From Paenibacillus humicus NBRC 102415 (GTDB taxonomy: Bacteria; Bacillota; Bacilli; Paenibacillales; Paenibacillaceae): DNA of 64,000 nt. The notes below the pieces were generated by a model. That model was not told the DNA's origin. It saw only the letters and a list, made by a program, of their open reading frames with translations, and made no database searches. Positions 36,042 through 44,103 of this stretch are shown here, in pieces; position 1 is the first letter of the stretch, and every line of letters begins with the position of its first letter. The stretch is from NCBI RefSeq assembly GCF_004000905.1, contig NZ_BIMD01000024.1, positions 1 through 64,000 of the forward strand. The letters are read 5' to 3'. The translations under genes and the position numbers were made by a program.

Positions 36042-37187
36042 CTATGAACGTTGTGTGAACGGCTCCGGTCTCTCGCCTCTGCCAAAATGATGCAGGATCG
36101 CGGCGACGATTCTCTCCGACGCAGCCCCGTCTCCGTACGGATTGGCCGCCTTGCTCATGCGCTCGTACGTTCCCTGGTCGGTAAGCAGCGCGCGGGTCCG
36201 TTCATAGACGCGGGTCTCGTCCGTGCCGACCAGCTCCAGCGTTCCCGCCTCGATGCCTTCCGGCCGCTCGGTCGTATCGCGCAGCACCAGCGTCGGAATG
36301 CCGAACGAAGGCGCCTCCTCCTGCATGCCGCCCGAATCGGTGAGCAGCAGATACGTATGCGGGAAGAAATTGTGAATCTCGAACACGTCCAGCGGCTCGA
36401 TCAGCTTGATCCGCGGGTGGTCGCCGAGGATCTCCTGCGCCGGTTCTCGCACGGCCGGGTTCGGATGCACGGCGTACACGATGGCGATATCGTCGAATTC
36501 ATCGGCGATGCGCTTGACGGCGCGGAAGATGTTGCGATGCGGCTCCCCTAGCGATTCGCGCCGGTGGGCGGTCATCAGGATGAGGCGCTTGCCGGCAGCC
36601 CAGTCCAGCATCGGGTGGGTGAACTCCGGATCCACCGTATACTGGAAGACGTCCGTCGCCGTATTGCCGGTCACATAGATCGCGGATTCCGGCTTGCTTT
36701 CCCGGCGCAGATTGCCTGCGGACCAGTCCGTCGGCGCGAAGTGCACGTCCGAGAGAACGCCTGCCAGCTGGCGGTTCATCTCCTCCGGGTACGGGGACAT
36801 CTTGTTCCAGGTGCGCAGGCCCGCTTCGACATGGCCCACCTGGATCTGCTGCAGGAACGAAGCGTAGCTCGCCAGGAACGTCGTCTGCGTGTCTCCGTGC
36901 ACGAGCACGATATCCGGACGGGCCTCCTTCAGCACGGGCTCGATCCCCTCAAGCACGCGGACGGTCGTCTCGGTCAGCGTCTGGCGGTCCTTCATGACGT
37001 TGAGATCATAATCCGGCTTGATGCGGAAAAGCTCCAGCACCTGGTCCAGAATCTCTCGGTGCTGGGCCGTCACGCAGACGATCGGCTCGATCTGCTCCGA
37101 ATGCTTCTGCAGCTCCAGCACAAGCGGCGCCATCTTGACTGCCTCCGGCCTCGTGCCGAAGACGGTCATCACTTTCAGCTTCTCCAT
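36042..37187 (-). CDS. mnaA: UDP-N-acetylglucosamine 2-epimerase (non-hydrolysing)
   Basis: Interconverts UDP-GlcNAc and UDP-ManNAc for teichoic acid or secondary wall polysaccharide linkage units. 381 residues with MTVFGTRPEAVKMAPLVLEL, the conserved HGDTQTTFLA loop, GHVEAGLRT, the C-terminal nucleotide-binding segment LLTDSGGMQEEAPSFGIPTL and RDTTERPEGIEAGTLELVG. All usual catalytic acids and His are present. It starts 17 bp after upp and is probably in one operon with it. Confidence 0.94.
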   Translation of the reverse strand: MEKLKVMTVFGTRPEAVKMAPLVLELQKHSEQIEPIVCVTAQHREILDQVLELFRIKPDYDLNVMKDRQTLTETTVRVLEGIEPVLKEARPDIVLVHGDTQTTFLASYASFLQQIQVGHVEAGLRTWNKMSPYPEEMNRQLAGVLSDVHFAPTDWSAGNLRRESKPESAIYVTGNTATDVFQYTVDPEFTHPMLDWAAGKRLILMTAHRRESLGEPHRNIFRAVKRIADEFDDIAIVYAVHPNPAVREPAQEILGDHPRIKLIEPLDVFEIHNFFPHTYLLLTDSGGMQEEAPSFGIPTLVLRDTTERPEGIEAGTLELVGTDETRVYERTRALLTDQGTYERMSKAANPYGDGAASERIVAAILHHFGRGERPEPFTQRS

Positions 37188-37204
37188 GCGGTTCCTTCTC
37201 CCCC

Positions 37205-37834
37205 TTACTTCGTTCCGAACATCCGGTCGCCGGCGTCGCCAAGGCCCGGAATGATGTAACCCTTCTCGTTGAGCTTCTCGTCTACGGCCGCGGCGTAAAT
37301 GTCGATCTCGGGATGCGCTTCCTGAACGGCGCGAATCCCTTCCGGAGAAGCGATCAGCACCATCAGCTTGAGCTGGGTGCAGCCGCGCTTCTTGAGCGCC
37401 TCGATGGCGGCGTTGGCCGAGCCGCCGGTCGCCAGCATCGGATCGACGACGATGAGCAGCCGCTCCGTCGCGTCTGTAGGAAGATTGATGTAATATTCCG
37501 TCGGCAGCAGCGTGTCATGGTCGCGGGAGAGGCCGATATGCCCTACCTTGGCGGCCGGAATCAGCTTGAGGATGCCGTCGACCATGCCCAGGCCGGCGCG
37601 CAGAATAGGCACGATGCCGAGCATCCTGCCGGACAGTACTTTGGATTCGGCCACGGCGACGGGAGTTTCCACCCGGATCGTGTCCAGGGGCATTTCCCTC
37701 GTGATCTCATAGGCCATCAGCGTGGCTACTTCGTCGACAAGCTCGCGGAAGTCTTTCGTCTTGGTGTCTTTGTCCCGAATATACGTCAGCTTGTGCTGGA
37801 TAAGCGGATGGTCGCATATGACCAGATTGCCCAT
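37205..37834 (-). CDS. upp: Uracil phosphoribosyltransferase
   Basis: Salvages uracil to UMP using PRPP. 209 residues from ATG at 37834 (AGGAGGG upstream), beginning [20 protein letters not shown]. The PRPP-binding motif is [16 protein letters not shown] and the uracil-binding end is [17 protein letters not shown]. The flexible loop [19 protein letters not shown] is intact. Neighbours glyA upstream and the atp operon downstream match B. subtilis. Confidence 0.97.
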   Translation of the reverse strand: MGNLVICDHPLIQHKLTYIRDKDTKTKDFRELVDEVATLMAYEITREMPLDTIRVETPVAVAESKVLSGRMLGIVPILRAGLGMVDGILKLIPAAKVGHIGLSRDHDTLLPTEYYINLPTDATERLLIVVDPMLATGGSANAAIEALKKRGCTQLKLMVLIASPEGIRAVQEAHPEIDIYAAAVDEKLNEKGYIIPGLGDAGDRMFGTK

Positions 37835-37902
37835 GGGGGTTGCCCTCCTGAATTTCGCTAAAATTTGCTTTTCTCCGACAGCAACGGAGCATAATCCCAA
37901 CT

Positions 37903-37931
37903 ATTATAGCATTCCCCAAGGGCGAGCGCAT
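37903..37931 (-). promoter_or_regulatory. Candidate extended -10 promoter of upp
   Basis: On the minus strand TGCTATAAT combines a perfect TATAAT (37903-37908) with the TGN extension; TTGATG lies about 20 bases upstream, too far for an ideal -35. The predicted leader to upp is about 60 bases. The rest of 37835-38112 shows no gene. Confidence 0.55.
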
Positions 37932-38112
37932 CAAGCATTGTAGAAGGCAAAATATCGCTGCCCAAAGCAGACGGCTTCAGGCAGCCCCTGCCCTTGCCTC
38001 CTCGGCTGCGCATTTCCTGCGCCGGCCGGCCCGGATCCGGTTGCATGGCAGGCATGCGGAAAATAACGAAGTTCGGCTTCTCAGGGCAAGACGGCTGACC
38101 CGCTGTCCATGC

Positions 38113-38158
38113 AAATAACCCCGTCCAGCGGAAAATCCGCCGAACGGGGCTTTTTTTG
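38113..38158 (-). terminator. glyA terminator hairpin
   Basis: CCCCGTTCGGCGG pairs with CCGCTGGACGGGG around an ATTTT loop. On the minus strand the stem is followed by TTATTTG; on the plus strand by seven T, but no plus-strand gene precedes it. Confidence 0.75.
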
Positions 38159-38162
38159 CCTA

Positions 38163-39410
38163 TTAATACTTGATATCGGTATAGAGCGGGAAGCGGCCTG
38201 TGAGCTCGCGCACGATGCCTCGCGCTTTCTCCAGGACGGCCTCGTCCTTCGGACTGCGGAGGGTCATGTCGATGACGTCTGCAATCGTGCGCATCGCGTC
38301 TGCGTCCATGCCGCGCGAAGTCGCGGCCGGCGTTCCGATCCGGATGCCGCTCGTGACGAACGGGCTCGTCGGATCGAACGGAATGGCGTTTTTGTTCACC
38401 GTGATGCCGACGGAATCGAGCACATGCTCGGCTTCCTTGCCCGTAATGTTCAGGTTGCGGGTATCGAGCAGCATGAGATGGTTGTCCGTGCCGCCGGAGA
38501 CGATGTTCAGGCCTTTGCCCGACAGGGAATCGGCCAGCACCTTCGCGTTGTCGATGACGTTTTTGGCGTAGGTTTTGAATTCAGGCTGCAGAGCCTCGCC
38601 CAGCGCTACGGCTTTGGCCGCGATAATGTGCATCAGAGGGCCGCCCTGCGATCCCGGGAAGACCGCCTTGTCGATGGCGGCCGCCCAGGCTTTGGTCGTG
38701 AGGATCAGGCCGCCGCGCGGTCCGCGCAGCGTCTTGTGCGTCGTCGTCGTCACGAAATGCGCGTGCGGCACCGGGCTCGGATGCAGGCCGGCGGCTACCA
38801 GGCCGGCGATATGCGCCATGTCGACGAAGAAGAGCGCGCCGACGTCCTTGGCGATCCGGCCGATCTTCTCGAAGTCGATGATGCGCGGATAAGCGCTCGC
38901 CCCGGCTACGATCATGCGCGGGCGATGCTTGAAGGCCGCCTTGCGGAGGTTGTCGTAATCGATCGTGAACGTGTCTTCCTCGACGCCGTATGCGACGAAG
39001 TTATAATAAAGGCCGGATGCGTTGACCGGGCTGCCGTGCGTCAGATGGCCGCCATGGGCCAGGTTCATGCCGAGAACCGTATCGCCCGGCTTGAGGGCAG
39101 CCAGGTAAACCGCCATGTTGGCCTGAGCGCCGGAATGCGGCTGGACGTTGGCGTGCTCGGCGCCGAACAGCTCCTTCGCGCGGTCGCGCGCGATGTCCTC
39201 CACGATGTCGACATGCTCGCAGCCGCCATAGTAGCGCTTGCCCGGATAGCCTTCAGCGTATTTGTTCGTCAGAACGCTGCCCATCGCTTCAAGGACGGCT
39301 TCGCTGACGATGTTTTCCGATGCGATCAGCTCGATGTTGTCGCGCTGGCGCTGCAGCTCGAGCCCCATTGCCTTCAATACTTCAGGATCCTGCTTGCGGA
39401 GATTTTCCAT
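38163..39410 (-). CDS. glyA: Serine hydroxymethyltransferase
   Basis: PLP enzyme converting serine and tetrahydrofolate to glycine and methylene-tetrahydrofolate. 415 residues with [20 protein letters not shown] near the N-terminus, [27 protein letters not shown], and the PLP lysine in [14 protein letters not shown]. Length and motifs are standard. It follows ywlG and is likely to be read through from the ZTP riboswitch promoter. A 15-bp repeat array fills the gap to ywlG. Confidence 0.97.
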   Translation of the reverse strand: MENLRKQDPEVLKAMGLELQRQRDNIELIASENIVSEAVLEAMGSVLTNKYAEGYPGKRYYGGCEHVDIVEDIARDRAKELFGAEHANVQPHSGAQANMAVYLAALKPGDTVLGMNLAHGGHLTHGSPVNASGLYYNFVAYGVEEDTFTIDYDNLRKAAFKHRPRMIVAGASAYPRIIDFEKIGRIAKDVGALFFVDMAHIAGLVAAGLHPSPVPHAHFVTTTTHKTLRGPRGGLILTTKAWAAAIDKAVFPGSQGGPLMHIIAAKAVALGEALQPEFKTYAKNVIDNAKVLADSLSGKGLNIVSGGTDNHLMLLDTRNLNITGKEAEHVLDSVGITVNKNAIPFDPTSPFVTSGIRIGTPAATSRGMDADAMRTIADVIDMTLRSPKDEAVLEKARGIVRELTGRFPLYTDIKY

Positions 39411-39434
39411 GTTGGATCAAGTCCTCCCTCATAA

Positions 39435-39590
39435 TGGATGCATCAGTGATCAGAACATCAGTCATTGGAATATCTGTGATTGGAACATCTGCGATTGGAA
39501 CATCTGTGATTGGAACATCAATGGTTGGAATAACGGACTCGAACATCAGGGATCAGACATCAGGGATCAGACATCAGGGCCTAAGAATAC
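39435..39590. repeat. 15-bp tandem repeat array between ywlG and glyA
   Basis: About ten units on the plus strand, best seen as ATCTGTGATTGGAAC (15 bp) in several near-perfect copies from 39436 to 39525, then 14-bp units ATCAGGGATCAGAC. On the minus strand it lies in the presumed ywlG-glyA mRNA, about 25 bp before the glyA start. Confidence 0.85.
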
Positions 39591-39652
39591 TGTGCTTAAG
39601 CCATTCGTTCTTTCAGCGTTTAGAACCTCAGCGCCCAGGACAGGCTCGCCCT

Positions 39653-40255
39653 TCAGTCGCAGCTGCCGGCGGAGCCGGACAGCTCCTCCCCTGCCGGCAG
39701 CTCGTAGACGGCGCGCGAGCCCCCGATCAGCTTCGGCCGGGTGAATGCCATCGTCACGCGCGCTTCGCCGATCTGCTTCAGGGAAGGACGCAGAGGCACG
39801 GCGACCCGGCGCAAATGCATGCCGATGAGCGTTTCGCCGATATCGATGCCGGCATGGGCCTCCACCGTCTCCACGAGGCATGCATCCGCCAGGCGACGGT
39901 AGGCGTAAGCGGCCATCGAGCCGCCGGCGCCAGGCACCGGCACGGCGGCGACCTGCTCCAGTCCGAGCCTCTCGGCAACGGCACGCTCCAGAACGAGCGC
40001 CCGGTTCAAATGCTCGCAGCACTGGAACACCGGCGTGAAGCCGATCTCCTTGCGCGCCGCCTCCACGCCGGCAAAAACCGCCGCTGCCGCATCCGTGCTG
40101 CCCGAGGTTCCGATGCTCCTGCCGAGCACCTCGCTCGTGCTCACTCCGAGAACGAGCAGCTGCCCTTCCCGCAGGCGTCCGCCGCCGGCGAGCTCGCGCA
40201 CAAGCGTTTCGACCCCGGCGGTTATCGCCGCCTCCGGCTTCGATCCATTCGTCAT
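39653..40255 (-). CDS. ywlG: TIGR01440 (DUF436, YwlG) family protein
   Basis: 200 residues of a conserved family of unknown function. Recognisable stretches are LVLGVSTSEVLGRSIGTSGS, FTPVFQCCEHLNRALVLERA, VPVPGAGGSMAAYAYRRL, HAGIDIGETLIGMHLRRVAV and the end VTMAFTRPKLIGGSRAVYEL. The order ywlG-glyA-upp equals B. subtilis. AGGAGG precedes the ATG. Being directly downstream of a ZTP riboswitch links it by context to folate/one-carbon or purine metabolism, which is inference. Confidence 0.9.
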   Translation of the reverse strand: MTNGSKPEAAITAGVETLVRELAGGGRLREGQLLVLGVSTSEVLGRSIGTSGSTDAAAAVFAGVEAARKEIGFTPVFQCCEHLNRALVLERAVAERLGLEQVAAVPVPGAGGSMAAYAYRRLADACLVETVEAHAGIDIGETLIGMHLRRVAVPLRPSLKQIGEARVTMAFTRPKLIGGSRAVYELPAGEELSGSAGSCD

Positions 40256-40384
40256 TCCAGCATCCTCCTGTCTCCGCCCCTCTTCCGTCTCCGCTGCAAG
40301 CGGCTCCCGGAACGAGGGACAAGTTCGCCGTTTCGGTTCTATTATACCGGACCGAAGGCCTTTTAGACGAGACTACCCAAAATG

Positions 40385-40430
40385 ACAAAGAGAGCAACGC
40401 GCGCAAAAAAGTTTGCGTGCTTGCTCTCTG
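40385..40430 (-). terminator. Terminator stem of the ZTP riboswitch expression platform
   Basis: GAGAGCAA pairs with TTGCTCTC, extended by partial GC pairs, immediately after the riboswitch 3' motif. The T-run after it (TTTGTCATTTT) is interrupted, so termination strength is uncertain. Confidence 0.6.
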
Positions 40431-40512
40431 CCCAGGCGACCGGCCGTATGTTCCGATGCTCCATCGTGGTTAATCCCACTTCGTCGCCAGTTACACCGGA
40501 AACCGTTGTTTC
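40429..40512 (-). ncRNA. ZTP (pfl) riboswitch upstream of ywlG-glyA
   Basis: The minus strand shows, in order, the conserved elements of the pfl/ZTP class: AACTGGCGACGA (40481-40492), the hairpin GTGGGATTAACCAC (40466-40479) followed by GATGGAGCATC, the GGCCG pseudoknot region, and the hallmark 3' segment CGCCTGGGCA (40429-40438). The class binds ZTP/ZMP, which accumulates when 10-formyl-tetrahydrofolate is low, and is known to control one-carbon and purine genes including glyA. A sigma-A promoter lies just upstream and a terminator-like stem just downstream. The motif was recognised from memory, not by a covariance model. Confidence 0.85.
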
Positions 40513-40520
40513 TTGCCTTC

Positions 40521-40550
40521 ATCATAGCTTACACGAAAAGGGAAAGTCAA
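40521..40550 (-). promoter_or_regulatory. Sigma-A promoter of the ZTP riboswitch-ywlG-glyA unit
   Basis: TTGACT (40545-40550) and TATGAT (40521-40526) on the minus strand, with an 18-base spacer. Predicted transcription start is near 40514, directly at the riboswitch 5' end. Confidence 0.8.
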
Positions 40551-40631
40551 TGATGGATAAGCCTTCTGCAGGGCCTCTTTTTCCCAATGGATGCAAGTCC
40601 GGAAAAAGAAGCGGTTCCGCTGCCCATCCCG

Positions 40632-41228
40632 CTACCCCTCATTCCTTTCGGATGGCCGGGATTGGAATTCCGGACGCTCCAGCAAGCCCGACAGCGCCTC
40701 GCGGATTTCCTCCGCGCAGCGGGCGTAATCCTCGTAGGAGCCTCCGTACGGATCGGCGATGTCCGGATGGGGAAGCTGGCGCTCCAGCTCCCGGATCCGC
40801 CGTTCCAAAGCGTCGTCGGGACGGCGGCCAAGCGACCGGGCGATCATTCTTTCGCTGTAGTGCCTGTCCAGCTCTCCGCCCGCTCCGTCCCGTCCCGGCA
40901 AGGAGTATTCCTTCAAGGTATGGACTTTGCCGGAAGCCTCCGGCCAATGCCTCAGAAGCGCTTGCTTGTGGGAGGAAGTCATCGTCAGCACGAGATCGGC
41001 CCATTCAAGCAGGCCTTCGCTCGCAGGCGTCGATGAGCCCTTATGAGCGATGCCGCTGTTTTCCAGCACCTGAAGCGCATGGCGCGATACAGGCAATCCG
41101 TCCACGGTCGATACTCCCGCTGAGCGGACTTCAAGCCGCAGCCCCCTCTCGGCCGAAAGCTCCCTCAGGAATGCCTCCGCCATCGGGGAACGGCATGTGT
41201 TTCCGGTACAGACAAACAAGATGCGCAT
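40632..41228 (-). CDS. ywlE: Low-molecular-weight protein arginine phosphatase YwlE
   Basis: Removes phosphate from arginine residues modified by McsB. 198 residues with the P-loop FVCTGNTCRSPMA: nucleophile Cys7, Arg13, and Thr11, the residue known to favour phospho-arginine over phospho-tyrosine. The general acid loop is DIADPYGGSYEDY. At 198 residues it is longer than the roughly 150 of B. subtilis YwlE because of an extended middle (GRDGAGGELDRHY...) and C-terminal tail. AAGGAG precedes the ATG. Confidence 0.9.
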   Translation of the reverse strand: MRILFVCTGNTCRSPMAEAFLRELSAERGLRLEVRSAGVSTVDGLPVSRHALQVLENSGIAHKGSSTPASEGLLEWADLVLTMTSSHKQALLRHWPEASGKVHTLKEYSLPGRDGAGGELDRHYSERMIARSLGRRPDDALERRIRELERQLPHPDIADPYGGSYEDYARCAEEIREALSGLLERPEFQSRPSERNEG

Positions 41229-41279
41229 GGACTCCCTCTCCTTTTCCCTTGAGCGGCTTCTCCTGCCGCCGGGATGTCC

Positions 41280-41846
41280 CTACAGCAGGAAGAGGATGCC
41301 GAAAGTAAGTAAAATCGCGCCGCCCGCCGCTTCCCCGTAGCTCCCCAGGCTTTTTCCGATGCGCCGGCCGGCCAGCAGTCCGGCTACCGACATCAGCCCT
41401 CCGGCCAGTCCGAACAGCAGGATGGTGAGAATCAGGTCGGCCGCGAACATGCCCAGCGAAATTCCGACGGAGAAGGAATCGACACTGACGCTCAGAGCGA
41501 ACAGCAGCATGCCTCCCGCGGTCCTGTGGTCCGCGAAGGACGGCGACTCGCCATCGCCTCTCCAAGCGGCGAGAAGCATATGGCCGCCGAGCAGGATGAG
41601 CAGGATTCCCGCAGCCGCCGTCGCCACGTGACCAAGCAGAAACCTCATGTAATGGCCCGTGTACAAGCCCAGAAGCGGCATGACGACATGGAAAATGCCG
41701 ATAATCAGACTCAGCTTCAAGATGTCCCGGATCCGGATGCCCCTCATTCCGATGCCGACGCCCAGCGAAAAGGCATCCATCCCGAGAGCTAGCGCCATGA
41801 TCAATAAAGTGAGCAGCTGTCCTTCATGCAGTCCCGCTTCCAACAT
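41280..41846 (-). CDS. mntP: Manganese efflux pump MntP (YwlD)
   Basis: 188 residues, six hydrophobic segments in two inverted halves, each with the family motif: LGMDAFSLGVGIG (Asp24) in the first and SVDSFSVGISLG in the second. It exports Mn2+. It lies 51 bp upstream of ywlE in the same direction, as in B. subtilis. GGAGAG precedes the ATG. No yybP-ykoY riboswitch is visible upstream; the gap is filled by tandem repeats instead. Confidence 0.92.
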   Translation of the reverse strand: MLEAGLHEGQLLTLLIMALALGMDAFSLGVGIGMRGIRIRDILKLSLIIGIFHVVMPLLGLYTGHYMRFLLGHVATAAAGILLILLGGHMLLAAWRGDGESPSFADHRTAGGMLLFALSVSVDSFSVGISLGMFAADLILTILLFGLAGGLMSVAGLLAGRRIGKSLGSYGEAAGGAILLTFGILFLL

Positions 41847-41994
41847 TTGCGCAATCTCTCCTTACCTACGCTGGCTTGTTCTATCCAGCTTATGCGGACA
41901 AGGAGAGAGAATATGACCTGTCCCGGAGAGGCGGACGAGGCGGCACGCAGGAACTGCTTGCAGAGCGGGACGAGGCGAGGCGAATGATCCTGTC

Positions 41995-42250
41995 TCGCTG
42001 CGCGGGACGGGGTCAGAAGCATGGTAATGGCTCGCTGCGCGGGACGGAGTCAGATACGCCAAAGACATAGCTCGCTACGCGGGACGAGGTCAGATGCTTG
42101 GACCTGGATCGCTGTGCGGGACAGGGTCAGATGCATAGACCTGGATCGCTGCGCGGGACGGGGTCAGATGCTTGGACCTGCTCGCTGGGCGGGACGGGGT
42201 CAGACGCATAGACCTGGCTCGCTGCGCGGGACGGGGTCAGGCGCATAGTC
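41995..42250. repeat. 37-bp tandem repeat array, seven units
   Basis: Units begin TCGCTGCGCGGGACGGGGTC at 41995, 42032, 42072, 42109, 42146, 42182 and 42219; lengths are 37, 40, 37, 37, 36, 37 and a partial last unit. The first 20 bases of each unit are nearly constant; the rest (AGATGCTTGGACCTGG type) varies. Confidence 0.93.
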
Positions 42251-42290
42251 AGCCATTCGCAATTGAGCACATAGCGGAGAACGCGCCGTT

Positions 42291-42477
42291 TTATCGGACA
42301 TATGTTCCGCTATTTTGCCCCAAAGCCGGATTCCTTGCATTTATCGGACATACGTTCCGCTATTTAGGAAGAAACCCGCTGTTTTCAATGTATTTCCTGG
42401 AAATAACGGATCCTATGTCCGTTAAAATTACTTTAACGCACAATTTGCCCGAAATAACGGATTGTATGTCCGATAGC
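42291..42477. repeat. Cluster of four inverted-repeat elements
   Basis: TTATCGGACATATGTTCCGC (42291) and TTATCGGACATACGTTCCGC (42341) lie on the plus strand and continue TATTT. GAAATAACGGATCCTATGTC (42400) and GAAATAACGGATTGTATGTC (42451) are the same element in the opposite orientation. Each is itself imperfectly palindromic around CGGACATATGTTCCG. Confidence 0.88.
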
Positions 42478-42512
42478 CGATGAATCTTCAGGAAAAATAG
42501 ATCGCACTATGG

Positions 42513-43631
42513 TCAGCCCGCATCGACCTGCCTGCCGCCGGCGGCCTTCGCCAGCCGGTTAAGAAGTGCAAGACCGATGCCGTCCGACGGGCAGGCTTCG
42601 GCCCAAATCCGCTCGGCTCCAAGCTCGTCGAACTCTCGCAGAACGGCGTAAAGCGATCGGGCCGCGCTTTCCAGCTTCCCCAGTGAGCCGCAGGCCAGGA
42701 CAGCATCGGCCCGGTACGAAGCCGCCGTCTCCTCGTAGGCGAGAACGCCGGTGCGCAGCCCCAGTGCAGATGCCGCATCGGCCTCGGCTTGGATATAGGC
42801 GCGCACCGCTTCCGCCGAGCCCGATACGAGGGTCATCTCCCCGCGCGGCGCATAGTGGGCGTATTTCATGCCGGGCGAGCGGGGCGCCGTCGGCTGGGAG
42901 GCAGCGGTCTCGGAGACCGCAGACCCGGACGCCGGCTGCCCAAAGGCCTCGATGCCGGCTCCGGCATCGAACTCGACGGCGTATCCCGCCGCTCGAAGCT
43001 GCTCCGGCGTTACGCCGCCGGGCCTCAAGATGCGGACCGACCGCTCTCCGACAGCCTCGACAACCGTCGATTCCAGCCCGACTCCGGTCGCTCCGCCGTC
43101 AAGCACGCCGCCGATCCGCCCGGCCAGATCCTCCAGCACATGCGAGGCCGCGGTCGGGCTTGGCCGCCCCGAGCGGTTCGCGCTCGGCGCCGCGACGGGA
43201 CAGCCCGCTTCGCGGATCAGAGCCAGCGCCAGCGGATGGTCCGGCATGCGGACCGCGACGGTATCCAGCCCCGCCGTCACGCGCGGCGACACCGCATCCG
43301 GAAGCACCGGAAGCACGAGCGTCAGCGGCCCGGGCCAGAAGGACTTCATCAAACCGCGCTCCGTCTCCGTCAAGCTTGCAGCGAGGCCTTCCAGCTGCCG
43401 CTCATCGGCGATATGGACAATCAGCGGATTGTCGGAGGGCCTCCCTTTCGCTTGGAACACGCTTTCTACCGCCGCCGTGCTGCGGGCATCCGCGCCGAGG
43501 CCGTACACCGTTTCCGTCGGAAAGGCCACCGTTCCGCCCGACCGCAGAAGATCGGCCGCTTCCTGCAATTCTTTTGCCGAAACGGCTCCCGCCGCTCCGC
43601 TTCTCCAATAAACCGTGCTTGTCGTCGTCAT
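42513..43631 (-). CDS. tsaC: L-threonylcarbamoyladenylate synthase (Sua5/TsaC, YwlC)
   Basis: Makes the intermediate for the t6A modification of ANN-decoding tRNAs. 372 residues from ATG at 43631. The N-terminal YrdC domain has LLRSGGTVAFPTETVYGLGA, KGRPSDNPLIVHI, SFWPGPLTLVLP and APSANRSGRPSPT. A linker rich in Ala, Ser and Pro (about residues 218-250) precedes the Sua5 domain, which starts SPGMKYAHYAP. The two-domain Sua5 form is usual for Bacillota. GAAGGA lies before the start. Its usual neighbours, mntP and spoIIR, flank it, but an AT-rich island separates it from spoIIR. Confidence 0.93.
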   Translation of the reverse strand: MTTTSTVYWRSGAAGAVSAKELQEAADLLRSGGTVAFPTETVYGLGADARSTAAVESVFQAKGRPSDNPLIVHIADERQLEGLAASLTETERGLMKSFWPGPLTLVLPVLPDAVSPRVTAGLDTVAVRMPDHPLALALIREAGCPVAAPSANRSGRPSPTAASHVLEDLAGRIGGVLDGGATGVGLESTVVEAVGERSVRILRPGGVTPEQLRAAGYAVEFDAGAGIEAFGQPASGSAVSETAASQPTAPRSPGMKYAHYAPRGEMTLVSGSAEAVRAYIQAEADAASALGLRTGVLAYEETAASYRADAVLACGSLGKLESAARSLYAVLREFDELGAERIWAEACPSDGIGLALLNRLAKAAGGRQVDAG

Positions 43632-44103
43632 TCGGTTCCATTCCTTCTCATCCGGGATTGCCGCGGAAGCCCCCGGCGATATAGCTACAGTATACCTCTC
43701 GCGCCGCCGCGTTACCAACCTTCCGATACTGTCCGTCCATGCGGACCCAAGGAGGAACTGGAGACGAAAATACCCTTGCAAAGACTCCACTCATCCGGTC
43801 ACCGCCTCGTCACTTCGAATACATCAGGGAACGCTTTCCTATTGATTCAACTAGAGTCGGTCATCCCCTTAGGGGCCTCCACTGTCGTTGAGGCTTCTGC
43901 TTCAAAGATTATTGTCTCCGCCGTTCGCAGGCAAGGTTCAAAGCATCCTCGCTTACGTATTCGGAATAGCTGCTTACCATCTCTAAGTGTGACAAATGCG
44001 CTTCTAACATTTTTTATAATTCCATTAATCAAGTATTACATTTTGCCTTTTTTTCCGATGTATAAAGATGATGAATAAAATCAAAATATGGAGGTTAGTG
44101 TTT
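43632..44103. other. Gap at the left edge of the AT-rich island
   Basis: 472 bp without a supported gene. The first 120 bp share the high GC of tsaC; composition then falls steadily to the island. A 61-codon minus-strand frame (43847-44032) lacks a ribosome-binding site and resembles nothing I know. It may hold remnants of the event that inserted the island. Confidence 0.4.

Larger units (their letters stand above)
41847..42512. other. 666-bp repeat-rich gap between mntP and tsaC
   Basis: No supportable gene. The left part is a 37-bp tandem array (41995-42250), preceded by degenerate copies (GAGGCGGACGAGG, GAGCGGGACGAGGC). The right part is a cluster of four inverted-repeat elements (42291-42477). 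The mntP promoter should lie at the left edge. Confidence 0.7.

Noticed and set aside
40385-40512. T-box or yybP-ykoY riboswitch upstream of ywlG or mntP
   Set aside because: No T-box sequence or specifier loop; the conserved segments fit the ZTP class instead. The mntP upstream region contains only tandem repeats.
41995-42250. Possible CRISPR array
   Set aside because: Units are contiguous tandem repeats without unique spacers of constant length, the conserved part has no dyad, and no cas genes are in the window.
43847-44032. Minus-strand 61-codon frame in the island edge
   Set aside because: No ribosome-binding site, no similarity to any family I know, and it lies in a region of mixed composition that may be insertion debris.
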